Source: Neurospora tetrasperma FGSC 2508 (lineage: Eukaryota; Ascomycota; Sordariomycetes; Sordariales; Sordariaceae). Taken from it: a stretch of DNA of 64,000 bases. This document shows, one piece after another, positions 11,709 to 22,113 of this stretch. The stretch covers positions 3,023,215 to 3,087,214 of the forward strand of contig NW_009799179.1 in NCBI RefSeq assembly GCF_000213175.1. Direction: 5' to 3'. Each line of letters begins with the position of its first letter. Position 1 is the first letter of the stretch. The translations under genes and the position numbers were made by a program. The notes below the pieces were generated by a model. That model ran no database searches. It was not told where the DNA came from and saw only the letters and a list, made by a program, of their open reading frames with translations.

Positions 11709-13219
11709 TCTTGCCAAGACTGCACAGGCGATTGAGTGTGGGAACGTCAGCCACTAAAGGCTGTATTGATTCCAGACTGGAGCAGGCGGGGCATTCCTCT
11801 TATACCTCAATTCTTCTTCCAGACAAGCATCGATGGAATTTGACGAGACAATCTTTCCCGTGCTTTGTCGTCCTCTTCTTCTAGATCTGTTTCGACCGTT
11901 AAAATGTTTGTCCCAATCGAACCAGTCCTAAACCCATGAGCGTCGTCATCAGTTGAACTATCTACAGATCGCCTACCACCACCGCGTCAATATCACCTCT
12001 GTCGTCACCAGTCGTCGTAATCATCAGTGTTTGGGCCAAACCTCCGAGTGTTGTTGCATTGCCATCGAGTGCTACTGTACTTGGCTATATCCATTCGATA
12101 ACCCACCTGGGGTAGGAACAAGCTTTTCCTGACATCCTTCAACCTATTCGATATTCTCCATGTCCCCCCAATCCCGAAACCCGAAAGAAAGAGATGTATC
12201 ATTCATATAAAACAGAGATCAACCCGGGGAAGGCTGACAGCCTGAAATGGGGTTTTCTGGCTTCCACGATGGAAACTGGTACCCTCTACCTCACATATAA
12301 TACAAGGATGGCCGGTCTTCCTCTAGTGCAACCAAGTCGACAATCGTCCAAGTCCAAGCACTGATGGTTTGACCAAGTTGAAAGTTGCTTTATTTTTCTT
12401 GTCTTTCGGAAAACCGTCTATTTCAGTTTTAATATCGTCTTTAGTTTTACAAACCAAATTCGGCGAAGTTAAGGCATTCTTGCATCACGAAGGACTACCT
12501 CTACACTAGATAGGTGATTACTGGTTTCGTGTGGTGGTCAACGTCCGAGTCCATGCCAAGCCCCTGCATTGACTGGATCGCCCTGGGCAGCCAGGGCCTC
12601 ACAGCGCCGCTGCGTGGTGTTTCAGGCGATGGCTGACAGGGTTCCAGGGGCTGGCCTCCAGACGTCGACAGCCCATCATTCTCCACACACTCGACACATC
12701 ACCAGGGGTCACCACTGGGCGAACAACACCACTGCTCCCACTTCTCACCAGAACACGGCACGAGATGTGAAACTCGAAGATTTTCGTCGTCGTGGTGTGG
12801 CTGATTCCGGGTCCATGAGATGCGATGGATGGATTATGGACTACTCCATTCGGTTGCAGTCTGGATTTGATTTGGGAGTGTCCAATGCCCAAAAAAAGAA
12901 AACCGTGGGGTGTCCCGCTCCCTCTCTCCCCGTTCAGAGTCAAGAAAAGCTCGGGATTCCCTCCCTCTTTTCCTTCTTTTGTACTATTACCCGTGTATTC
13001 ACTGTGAACAATAAAGCAAGGTTGAAATTCAACTTTCTCCCTACATTCTTTCTCTTTTCTTCTTACAGCCAGCCTGGTGCTGGACACTTTTACATTTGCT
13101 ACTCTTTTGTCACAGCAGGCCTGTCTTTCATATATACTCGACTTCTTGCTGGCTCAAGGAGCTAACTACGGCTCGGTGGTTGAAAATACCTAGTTGAAGC
13201 GGACGCAGGATTTCTGGAT
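11709..13219. other. unique intergenic spacer, no gene recognised
   Basis: Composition is normal. Short open frames occur on both strands (for example 12569-13165), but none resembles a known protein, has supporting introns or is free of an overlapping antisense frame. Pyrimidine-rich stretches at 12940-13070 could belong to the promoter and leader of the membrane-protein gene that begins at 13220. Confidence 0.5.
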
Positions 13220-14938
13220 ATGGGAGGATATTCGAGACGTAGCATTAAACGATGGGCGGACGACGTTCTACTACACGCTCGCAGTCAGGTCTTGGGCGAT
13301 GAAGACGAAGAGTATAAACTGGGCGACGGAGTGACTCTGGAGGCTGGTGACAACGACAACCTATCGACAAGATCAGAAGAGGAAATCGAATTCGTCGATG
13401 GTCCAGTTGATGATACCCAGTCAACAGAGTCGGCGTCAGTAGCAGGATCAACGCCTACGGAGCCCGAGACGACAGCAGAGCACCCGACCCTCACTCAACC
13501 TCTTCCGCCACCTGCCACTTTCACCATCCGCACCATCACCGCATCCGCACAACCGCAGCCGCTAACCACACTCACGCCAATCACACATTCAGCCAGACCT
13601 CTACCCACGACGACAAGAGACAAGGATGACGATCCGGGGAAGACGAAGGATAGGGATAAGGATAGGGATGGGAAGCATGAGAAGACGGACTCAGCCTCCG
13701 TCACAGATGGATTCACGACCGTCACAACGTCTCTCAATAGCACTATCGCCATAACAACACCAACACCCACCGCCGTCTTCGCCAGCGCTACGTCTAGCGT
13801 GTTGATTTCAGCCACGGCGAGCCCAGCTATTAACAACGGAGCTGCTCTACAAGGAGCACAACAGAAGGGCACCAGTAGCGGGCACATGTCTGGGGGTGCA
13901 AAGGCTGGCATCGCCATTGGAGTTGCTGGTAAGCTCGCTGATCCTGACTTGCTTTTGTGGTACCAGGGCATGTAAGAAAACTAACCCTCCCCATCAACAG
14001 CCGGCGTGTCCATGCTCGCAATCGTCCTCTTTTGGCTCATCAAATGCTTCTGTTCACGCAAATCCGAAGCAGACACCGAGTCTTCCATCCGCGCCTTTCT
14101 TTCGGGTGGAAAGTCCGGTCCCGGTAACGGTGGCCTGCCACCCCCAGCCACTGCTGCAGGCGCAGGCGCAGGCCAGCTCTCGTCCAACTTTGACCCGCGC
14201 AGCAACTCCCAGATCCTCGACGAGCTGATCGCCGCTTCGTACGCCCACCAAAATGGCCAAGACAGCAGCATCCCCAACGGCTACGTCCTCTCCGATGAGA
14301 AGCAAGTCGACGGAGCCTACCCCGTGACCATCATCCAGCCCGCGCCTACCCATCAGCCCGAAATTCGCAAGTCCGTCGCCAGCTGGCTGCGCAAACACCA
14401 TCCCCTGAAGCTGAACCCTCTTTCCATCAGAGGTAGCACCTTCTCGGCCTTTAGCAGCCGGCGCGCCTCATCAGCCTACGGCAGCTCCCAACAAGGAGGA
14501 GGAGGAGGAGGAGGAGGAGGGGGAGCACGTGACTCCATGGTTTCTGATTATCCTTCTCCCACCTCTTACGACCCGGATGCTCCCCCCTTGCCGGAAATCC
14601 CCGCTACGTATTTTAACGAGATCCCCAAGCCACTGAGTCCGATGCCCAAGAAGCTGCCGACTGCGGCGGCAAATATGAAGGCTATGAAGTTCCAGAGCGT
14701 GTGGTCGGATAGTAGTGCGGGGACGGATATGGATCGGTCGAGGATGACGGTTTCGACGGAGGGGAATGAGTCGTTGTTTAACTTGTATGAGGGCGGTGAT
14801 GGCCAGGTAAGGGTCCCGTCGCAGGTTGTGACTTCGTTGTCGCCGCCGCCGCCGCCGCATTTGATGAATAAGGATCAGGACCAGGGACATGATCAGGGTC
14901 AGGGCCAGAGGGCGAGTTCGCCTACTTTGAGGCCGTAG
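13220..14938 (+). CDS. single-pass membrane protein, SKG6/MID2-like layout
   Basis: Exons are 13220-13928 and 14001-14938, giving 548 aa. The 72-bp intron splits the code for the membrane segment. Joined, residues about 228-252 read GGAKAGIAIGVAAGVSMLAI and onward, a Gly/Ala-rich transmembrane helix followed by a basic KCFCSRKS stop-transfer. The outer part is Ser/Thr/Pro-rich with a DKD/DRD-rich stretch at about 134-155, as in fungal glycosylated sensor-type proteins. The inner part is a 290-residue disordered tail with a run of about 10 glycines and several proline-rich motifs. No signal peptide is visible at the chosen start, so a 5' exon may be missing. A role in the cell wall or cell polarity is inference from layout only. 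Confidence 0.75.
14494..14523 (+). repeat. (GGA)n microsatellite coding poly-Gly
   Basis: A GGA-rich run codes for about ten consecutive glycines in the cytoplasmic tail of the membrane protein. Such runs change length easily. Confidence 0.8.
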
Positions 14939-15139
14939 ATGGCGGTGGTCAAACGGAAGGGATGTGGCCGAGTGTGAAATTCTCTCAGGACAGGCCTGTT
15001 TGTGTGCGATAAGTGTGTCCGATAGTGCTAGAGTTTGGATGGATTTGGCATAGAGAGAGCTTAGTGGTCTTGTAATACTGTTGTTGTTAACCAACCAAGA
15101 AATTCTCTGTACCTCCCGGACCCTTACCTAGGGAGGTCT

Positions 15140-16462
15140 TTAAATTTGTTGGCCATTTGATAGCCCCAGGAGCTTTGCCATTGCCTCCGCAACGTCATGA
15201 GCAAAGCCCTTATCATTGACATGCCTCTCGTCATCCTTGACTAGAATGCCACTGCCCTTGAGACCCTCGCGAACAGTCTCAAAAAGCGCCTCGTCAGCAT
15301 CTCTGTCCTCAAACGGCGCTCCCGCTACAGACAACATGCTTAACCCGCCCTTTGGAATCCACACCTGGATCTTGCTCGCATCTCCGCCCTCCAAGAGCCT
15401 CTCACACATCCGCATCCCAATCTCCCTGCACTCCTCCACCGACGTCCTCAGAAGCGTAACCGTAGGGTTATGCTCATAAAGCTTTCTTTCATTAGCATCC
15501 TTGCTACGAAACCTCTCCGGCACCGTCCCCGGCGGCCCGAAATTGACCATATCCAGCGCCCCCAGCGAAACAATGTACGGAATCCCCTTCCCAACCGCCG
15601 CCCGCATCCGGTCTGGCCCGGCACTCATCACCCCTCCCACCAGCTCGTCCGCCAACTCGGTTGTGGTCAGGTCAATCACCGCGTCCAGCTCTCCGGCCCG
15701 CACCAATCGTTCCATTGCTTTCCCGCCGTGGCCTGTGGCATGGAACACCATCGTTTCGATGACGCCGGGGTATTTGGATTCGAGATACTGACGGATGGCG
15801 TCGACGGAGGGAGTAGTAACGCCGAACATGGTGATTCCTACCACTTTGGCCTTTTTCTTTTTCTTTTCTTTCTTTGCCTCTATGTCCTCCCCTTCCCGTA
15901 TCCTCCTTGTGCTCCTTTCATAGTACGCATTCGCCATGCCCACCACCGCCCCCGCCGCATTCCCCAACACGCCCCTCAAAACCTCATTCAGCCCCGCCAC
16001 GTCCACAACACTATACATCATGGTGATATCCGTCTCGCCCACATAAGGACCCGTGTCCCCGCTCGCCACCGTCGACACCATCAACTTGGGAAACCCGATC
16101 GGTAGCGCATTTCTCATGACGGGGGCCGCGAGGGAGGTGGCGTTGGATCCGCCCAACGACACAATGCCGTGGATTATTTGACGAGAAAAGAGGGATTGGA
16201 TATGGCATGTGCACAGCCGGGACATGAGTTCTACTAGCTGGTTTCGGGGAAGGGATTGGAGGGATTGCATGTCCATTCCTTCTTTGGCATAGTGGGAAAG
16301 CAGGTCGGGGGGCCCAAAGGTGATGGAAGGGTGAGAGACCGGGTGGCGGCCGACGTCGATGAGGAGGACGGTGGTGGAGGGGTGGAGGAGGATTTGAGAG
16401 CGGAGGTAGAGGAGTTCGGGAAGTTTGGTGTCGCAGGTGCCGAGGAGGGCGATGGTTGGCAT
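15140..16462 (-). CDS. Tm-1-like / UPF0261 ATP-binding domain protein
   Basis: This is a single-exon gene for 440 aa. The start is placed at MPTIALLGTCDTKLPELLYL because that opening is the conserved start of UPF0261/Tm-1-like proteins; the frame stays open upstream but has no family likeness. The N-terminal half has the GTCDTK..E motif and LLIDVG; the C-terminal half has GITMFGVTTP and FHATGHGGKAME, all typical of the family. The tomato Tm-1 resistance protein has this domain fused to a TIM barrel. Here the partner is a separate gene transcribed divergently from the next position. The biochemical role in fungi is not settled. A Lys-rich insert (about residues 200-215) interrupts the middle. 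Confidence 0.9.
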   Translation of the reverse strand: MPTIALLGTCDTKLPELLYLRSQILLHPSTTVLLIDVGRHPVSHPSITFGPPDLLSHYAKEGMDMQSLQSLPRNQLVELMSRLCTCHIQSLFSRQIIHGIVSLGGSNATSLAAPVMRNALPIGFPKLMVSTVASGDTGPYVGETDITMMYSVVDVAGLNEVLRGVLGNAAGAVVGMANAYYERSTRRIREGEDIEAKKEKKKKKAKVVGITMFGVTTPSVDAIRQYLESKYPGVIETMVFHATGHGGKAMERLVRAGELDAVIDLTTTELADELVGGVMSAGPDRMRAAVGKGIPYIVSLGALDMVNFGPPGTVPERFRSKDANERKLYEHNPTVTLLRTSVEECREIGMRMCERLLEGGDASKIQVWIPKGGLSMLSVAGAPFEDRDADEALFETVREGLKGSGILVKDDERHVNDKGFAHDVAEAMAKLLGLSNGQQI

Positions 16463-16918
16463 TTTTCTTTTTTTTTGCTGGTGGTGATGGTTGTTGCTGT
16501 GACTCTTGGTAATGTGATGCTTGAGGACTGGGGTTCGGGTCGCTGTAGTGTAGTTGGGGAGAAGAGGGGTAAAATGCGGAGGTGGTGAGGTGGTTAAATC
16601 TACCACCCCTACCGATGATAAATCCAAATCACATGGGATGATGCTGTAGAGATCTGTATCACCTTGTTTACCCGTCCCACCCACGATCCAAAGGTTTACA
16701 CTTCAGATGGAATCAACACATTTAATCGTGTGTTTCGTTACACTCGAAAAGACGACGATAACGGGACGATAACGATCGTGACACCAATGACGTAAAAGAC
16801 ACAATCCCTCCTCCGCAACACTCCACTTCCCCTTTTCGAATCCGGCAGTTTGTTTTGTTCAACTCCCCCGCCCTCATCCGTCCAAACTCAAGGCTGTCAG
16901 AAATCTTATCAAAAAAAA
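16463..16918. promoter_or_regulatory. bidirectional promoter with twin GATAAC and a TGACGTAA site
   Basis: This 456-bp gap separates the start codons of two divergent genes whose domains form one protein in other organisms. It holds GATAAC at 16757-16762 and again at 16768-16773, and TGACGTAA (a CRE/bZIP-type site) at 16788-16795. Paired GATA sites close together are the preferred target of fungal GATA factors. Shared control of both genes is inferred. Confidence 0.45.
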
Positions 16919-17929
16919 ATGGCCCCCCAACTCACCCGCACTCAGATCCTAGAGAAGCTGCGCGGCCAAATCGCCCAAGGCAAGACCATTGTCGGCGCCG
17001 GCGCCGGCATCGGTCTCTCTGCCAAATTTGTCGAAGCCGGCGGCGGTGACCTCATCATCATCTACAACTCCGGTCGCTTCCGCATGGCCGGCCGGGGCTC
17101 ACTCGCCGGACTGATGCCTTATGGCAACGCCAATGACATTGTTGTCGACATGGTACAGTACCTTACCTACCTACGTACCTCTCATTATAACCTGTTTCCA
17201 CTACCTCTAATTTGTCACTCATGTCAAAATGGGTGGATGGGCTACGAGCATCATCGTGCAGTCGCTAACCAAAAAACCAAACCATTTTCTTCTTCTTTCC
17301 TACCCACACAGGCCAAAGAAGTCCTCCCCGTAGTCAAACACACGCCCGTCCTCGCCGGCGTCTGCGGCACCGACCCCTACGTCTCCATGCCGCGCTTCCT
17401 CGCCAAGCTGCGCGATCTCGGCTTCGCGGGGGTCCAAAACTTCCCCACCGTCGGGCTGATTGACGGAGAATTCCGCGCCGCCCTCGAAGAGACAGGCATG
17501 GGCTACGATTTGGAGGTGGAAATGATTGCGCTCGCGCGGTCCATGGACCTACTCACCACGCCCTATGTCTTCAACGTGGAAGAAGCAAAAAAGATGGCGA
17601 GCGCGGGTGCGGATATCCTGGTGGCGCATATGGGACTGACGACGGGCGGGTCGATTGGCAAAGGGGAGAAGAGTCACGGGACCAAGAGTCTGGATGATTG
17701 TGTGAAGCTGATTCAGGAGATCAGGAATACGGCAAAGGAAATTAACCCGGAGGTGATTGTGTTGTGCCATGGTGGGCCGATTGCGAAGCCGGAGGATGCG
17801 GAGTATGTGCTGAGCAGGACGGAGGGGGTGCATGGGTTTTATGGAGCGAGCTCTATGGAGAGGCTGCCGGTTGAGGAGGCAATTACGAACATTACAAAGA
17901 GCTTCAAAGCGTTGAAGACGGGGAAGTAG
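16919..17929 (+). CDS. TIM-barrel protein of the Tm-1 partner / PEP-hydrolase-like family
   Basis: Exons are 16919-17152 and 17312-17929, giving 283 aa, the usual size for this family (PF09370-type). The chosen ATG ([20 protein letters not shown]) opens the conserved domain. Motifs include [20 protein letters not shown], a [20 protein letters not shown] stretch, [19 protein letters not shown] and [11 protein letters not shown]. The 159-bp intron is in phase 0, has a clean GCTAACC branch point and, unusually, is a multiple of three with no in-frame stop. Retention would therefore insert 53 residues without truncation. The neighbour on the other strand encodes the Tm-1-like ATP-binding half. 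Confidence 0.9.
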   Translation: MAPQLTRTQILEKLRGQIAQGKTIVGAGAGIGLSAKFVEAGGGDLIIIYNSGRFRMAGRGSLAGLMPYGNANDIVVDMVQYLTYLRTSHYNLFPLPLICHSCQNGWMGYEHHRAVANQKTKPFSSSFLPTQAKEVLPVVKHTPVLAGVCGTDPYVSMPRFLAKLRDLGFAGVQNFPTVGLIDGEFRAALEETGMGYDLEVEMIALARSMDLLTTPYVFNVEEAKKMASAGADILVAHMGLTTGGSIGKGEKSHGTKSLDDCVKLIQEIRNTAKEINPEVIVLCHGGPIAKPEDAEYVLSRTEGVHGFYGASSMERLPVEEAITNITKSFKALKTGK

Positions 17930-18178
17930 GCAGATCTCTGTCTTTGATTTCAATCGCCCAAGTTCCAGTTCTCACGGGAGACAACAGCGACAAAGGAAGA
18001 AGTTTGGTAGAGATACACACTTTTTGGACTAAATTTTAGCTGGATACATAAGTCATAACGTCAGAACAAATCGTAGGTAGGTTGCAGATCAGTCCTGACC
18101 ACTCACTGACCTGGGCTCAAACCTAATGCGAAACCACAAATGCAGCCCCGCCAACATCTCCTCACAAACTCACTCACC

Positions 18179-19546
18179 TTACTGAGCCTCAGAACCCTTG
18201 GTGACCTCATCCTTCTTGGGATTGTTAATCGCATCCAAGAACTTCTGTCGCGCCTCCTCATCATCACTGAACAGCGTATCAGCCACCTGGCGCTGGGGGG
18301 TCTCACCCAGCCACTGGAACAGAGAAATATCACGGAATTCATCAGCCCTAAAGATCTCGAGCATGACCAACGGCTCATCGCCAATATTTTCAACAAAATG
18401 TCCCATGTTCCTGGGCACAATCCCGACGTCTCCAGGCAGGTAGTTGAACGTGCGGGCGTTACCCTCGGCAGCAAAGACGGTCACGCGGGCACGTCCGCTG
18501 ATGAAGAAGGACCACTCGTCGGCGTTGGGATGCCAGTGCATCTCGCGCAGCGCACCGGGCTCGATGATGACGTGGGCCGCTGCCACGGTCTTGGAGACAG
18601 GGAAGTTTTTGGAGTCGGTGATGCGCACTTGACCACCCGAGGTGATCTTGGGGTCCTGGGCGAGCATCTTGTGGGTGAACTGGTACTTGGACTTTTTGAC
18701 ATTGCTGCCCTCAGGTCTTTCCTGGTCGATGGATCCCGGCTGCGAGCCCTGAAAGATGTACTTCTCCTTCTCGGGGAGGTGGGCAAAGACCTCTGGGGCC
18801 AGGTGAAAGTTCTTGGAGATAACTGATTTGGGGGTGTGGGCAAGCCAGTCCGTGACCAGGAAGGTGGACTCCTCGGAAAAGCTTCCGTCATCGAAAATGA
18901 GCAGGAACTCGGTGCCGTTGTCGCCCAAGCCCTGGAGAGAGTGGGGGATGCCGCTTGGGAAGTACCAGAGATCACCCTTTTCCAGGTCATCGATGAAGTT
19001 GCCGCCCTCGTAGTCCAAAGCGGTCACGCGGACCTTGCCCTCGAGGACATAGGCCCACTCGGCCTCCTTGTGCCAATGCAACTCGCGGATGACGCCTTTC
19101 TCGAGGCGCATGTTGACGCCAGCCAACTCAACGCTGGTGGGGAGCTCACGGACAGTGGTCTGGCGAGTCCAGCCTCCTTCTTCGATGCGTATATGGGAGT
19201 CGGCAAAGCTCCAACGCAGACTGGGCAGGTTGCCGTGGTCGGTGCTGGGTGGGCGGACCAAGTCAGGATTCTGACGGGAGCGGTCCTTGTTCCATGGTCC
19301 TAGGACGCTAGCTCCCTTGCCGTTCCGGAAGGGAAGAGGATCGAGACCCTCACCGACAGAGTCGACGGCGGTGTCATACGGATCACGATACGATGGGGTG
19401 TATGGGTCCGTGACGCTGACACTCCGGGTGCGGTACTTGGAGGGCAGAGGCTTGCCGTCAAGAAGGCGCTGGCGGGGGCTGTCCTGAAGAGGAACAGCCG
19501 ATACGAGGGCAATTCCCAAGGCGAGGAGCGATCCCGTGAAGCGCAT
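18179..19546 (-). CDS. oxalate decarboxylase (bicupin), secreted
   Basis: A single exon encodes 455 aa. The start is set at MRFTGSLLALGIALVSAVPL because this is a clean signal peptide; the frame also offers a Met 29 codons upstream. It is a two-cupin protein. The first manganese site is read as H157, H159, E163 and H202 (HWHKEAEW ... PHSLQ); the second as H337, H339, E344 and H383 (MHWHPNADEW ... GHF). The flexible lid at 224-228 reads SEEST and keeps the glutamate needed for decarboxylation rather than oxidation. It should convert oxalate to formate and CO2 outside the cell. A GATAAAAGG sequence about 95 bp upstream of the start may serve as the TATA element. Confidence 0.93.
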   Translation of the reverse strand: MRFTGSLLALGIALVSAVPLQDSPRQRLLDGKPLPSKYRTRSVSVTDPYTPSYRDPYDTAVDSVGEGLDPLPFRNGKGASVLGPWNKDRSRQNPDLVRPPSTDHGNLPSLRWSFADSHIRIEEGGWTRQTTVRELPTSVELAGVNMRLEKGVIRELHWHKEAEWAYVLEGKVRVTALDYEGGNFIDDLEKGDLWYFPSGIPHSLQGLGDNGTEFLLIFDDGSFSEESTFLVTDWLAHTPKSVISKNFHLAPEVFAHLPEKEKYIFQGSQPGSIDQERPEGSNVKKSKYQFTHKMLAQDPKITSGGQVRITDSKNFPVSKTVAAAHVIIEPGALREMHWHPNADEWSFFISGRARVTVFAAEGNARTFNYLPGDVGIVPRNMGHFVENIGDEPLVMLEIFRADEFRDISLFQWLGETPQRQVADTLFSDDEEARQKFLDAINNPKKDEVTKGSEAQ

Positions 19547-20902
19547 CTTGCTGAGGGTAGTTCTGGTACTGCTTCTGGAGAACTGTGATGAGACTGATCT
19601 ACTGATGAATCTGGGACCAGACACGCTGGCCATCGACGCCTTTTATCCTCGAGCTGGCGTTCAGTCTGCTCATGGTCAGCATGATCCTGGTTCGCTTACA
19701 CATCGCAGCATCACTCAGCGTCATTGACTCTACAGTGTATCCTGATGTCAATGTACGCTTCGTCTGTACACCCGCAGACACCATCTCGGAGAAGTCCCGG
19801 AAGGTTTCTGAGGGGTTAGGCCTGCGATATGTGTCAGCTCGCGGCAGTGTAACAGCAACCTGTAATCCGGATGGTCGCCTCGATGGCTGTTTTCGATCTC
19901 GAGGGTGGTGCGTGCCTTCCGGCTCTGGTCGCCAGGGCTCTTCCACCCTCACCCTCGAGTAGAAGGCTGGAGCGGTAGTGGTTGTTGTCGTCGTCGTCGT
20001 CGTCATCGTTGTTGTTGTTGTTATTTTTAACGTCTGCTTCCCCCTCCCGTAGGGCATGTGACGTCCTGCAGCGGTGAATCTAGTGTACATAGATAAGCGC
20101 CTGGCATGGTGGTGAGAAGGAGGAGGATGGGAGACGGTCTACTAGCTCCGGTCTAGAAGCAGAAAAGAAGACGTACCACTGCGCCATTAGCGTCGGGCAT
20201 CGTTGCCAAGTACGTACCACCTGCCAAGAAGAGGTTGTTCAGTTATGCCCGTTCTAGAGCATCGGAGGGGTTTGTTACATTCCACATCACCACCGACCTC
20301 GGTCACGCTCAGCCGGGGCTGTCAGTGGCCCATGACCTTCGGGGCTGCTTCGGCGTTGACGTTACCTGAGCTCCAGGTCGCGTGTGCCCTGTCGACGTGC
20401 TGTGAGTTGGTTGATCTGTTATCGTGGTTCCTGCGACAGAGTTGCAAAGACTGCGTAGTGAAGTCCCGCGCTAACAAATGAAGAAACCAAATTGGATGTA
20501 TACATGGAAGCAGCGTGTGTTTCCGCAATGTTACAATGTGCCATTCCGTCTCATCCATCCGATCCCGGGACGTTCCGAACGGAAACGAGATTGGACGGGA
20601 TGAAGATGCGGTGAATTTCTCCCGGCCGTCCCGTTCGTTGTTTTTGGCCTTTCCCGTTCCTCGATTGTTTTCCAGAATAAATCAAGATCATCGACACTCA
20701 TCCACGGCCCGTGCCGGATTTCCATCATCGTGGACCTCACCAAACGACCAAAAAGACGGCACTAAAACAAAACAAGCCTTGGCTTTTTACGTACAGCTAT
20801 CCCATAATCGCCCTAATCGATTGCGTTATTTGACGCCAATTCTGACTCATTCATTGTTGTCACCACCTCAATCCCCACGACGGGTAAAAATACCCGGCAA
20901 AA
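19547..20902. other. intergenic region between divergent genes
   Basis: This 1.36-kb gap between the oxalate decarboxylase and DUF1275 genes holds promoters for both. It includes a trinucleotide run (GTT/GTC/GTT) at about 19981-20023. No coding region or RNA gene was recognised; the open frames in it are short and lack any family resemblance. Confidence 0.5.
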
Positions 20903-21844
20903 ATGTATCCTCCAACCGTGAACTCGTCTTGCTATGGCACCATCAACAACAACACCAATGGCCCTCACAATACCACCATCCTCAACAACTCTGAAATCGA
21001 ACCGCTGCTACACCCAAGCGACCAGATGCCAACAGGCACCAGGACCCCCGACCTGCCAGGCTTTCCCAAAGTCTCACTAGGGACGGCCCCCCCGTCATCG
21101 CGATGGCGCCGCCACCTGACCACCGACATCGATCGCAGCTACGCCGACGTGATTCTCATAATCTGCTACCTAATCACGGGCCTGCTGGACTCCTCCTCCA
21201 TCTCCATTTGGGGCTCCTTCGTCTCCATGCAAACCGGCAACACAGTCTATGCCGGTCTCGGCCTGGCTGCTCCTAACGAATCCGCACGCTTGATCAAATC
21301 CGTCACTTCCCTTGCTGCCTTTTGCCTTGGCTCGTTCTTGTTTAGTCGGTTCCACCGCCTCTGGGCCCCAAAACGCCGGTGGGTGCTCTGCGTGTCGTTC
21401 ACGGCACAGTCTGCATTTACCATGGCGGCGGCGGCGGTTGTTACCATGACGGGCAAGCCGCACTATAGCGAGGATGTTGAGTGGCATGTTTTGCTCCCGA
21501 TTGCGCTGTTGGCGTTTCAGAGCGGCGGGCAGGCCGTGACGAGTAGAGTGTTGAGATACAATGCGCTGACGAGCGTGGTATTGACGAGTATTTACTGCGA
21601 TTTGTTTTCGGACGCGGACCTGTTCAAATTGCATAATCGCGAGAGGAACCAAAGGGTGGGCGCGCCCGTGTTTCTGTTCTTGGGGGCGCTTTTTGGAGGC
21701 TTTTTTGCACATACGGCGTTTGGCGTCGCGGGCGCTTTATGGATGGCGTCGGGATTGAAGTTGGTGGTTGTCGTGCTTTGGTTGGTTTGGCCTGCTAAGC
21801 CGAAGCCGGTGGTTGAATATCCTGATGCACTGGAGACAGCTTGA
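20903..21844 (+). CDS. DUF1275 (YoaK-type) membrane protein
   Basis: A single exon encodes 313 aa. After a polar N-terminus of about 75 residues come several hydrophobic segments. The segment GLLDSSSISIWGSFVSMQTG followed by NTVYAGLGL is the family's signature. A second cluster around FQSGGQAVTSRVLRYNALTS and VLTSIYCDL also matches the usual pattern. Six membrane helices are expected. The substrate of the family is unknown. The ATG follows AAAA and is the first in-frame start of the open frame. Confidence 0.88.
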   Translation: MYPPTVNSSCYGTINNNTNGPHNTTILNNSEIEPLLHPSDQMPTGTRTPDLPGFPKVSLGTAPPSSRWRRHLTTDIDRSYADVILIICYLITGLLDSSSISIWGSFVSMQTGNTVYAGLGLAAPNESARLIKSVTSLAAFCLGSFLFSRFHRLWAPKRRWVLCVSFTAQSAFTMAAAAVVTMTGKPHYSEDVEWHVLLPIALLAFQSGGQAVTSRVLRYNALTSVVLTSIYCDLFSDADLFKLHNRERNQRVGAPVFLFLGALFGGFFAHTAFGVAGALWMASGLKLVVVVLWLVWPAKPKPVVEYPDALETA

Positions 21845-22113
21845 GCTGAGTCGGTGTGGACGAGGAGCATGTTATGGTCGACGGCGATTGTTGTTCGAAA
21901 AACGCCCACGCGCAAGTTGAGCCCGTTGAGCGAGCAAGTTTCTCGTCTTGCACTTTTGTTTGCATTAGAGCGATGTCGGCTCCCACTAGACCGATAGACT
22001 TGGTGGACCTATAGACTTGGTGGTTCTCATAGATATAGTATCATTCATCCAAATTCCTAATAGAATCTCATCGTTATCCTCTCTGCTCACACAATCAATG
22101 GGATTGCACTCAA

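Noticed and set aside
12569-13165. 198-codon frame before the membrane-protein gene
   Set aside because: Low-quality composition, overlapped by a 162-codon antisense frame and without likeness to any family; it may be leader sequence.
18140-18826. Long plus-strand frame (228 codons) opposite the oxalate decarboxylase
   Set aside because: It is the mirror of a GC-rich, well-conserved coding region and has no family likeness; the minus-strand frame has both cupin motifs.
21842-21995. Open frame after the TGA of the DUF1275 gene
   Set aside because: About 50 codons are open, but the stop context (TGA GCT) and the composition suggest chance. No internal repeat or charge pattern supports translation, unlike the STRAP case.
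21995-22024. Short direct repeat TAGACTTGGTGG
   Set aside because: Two copies of about 13 bp in a 3' region between convergent genes are too little to call an element.
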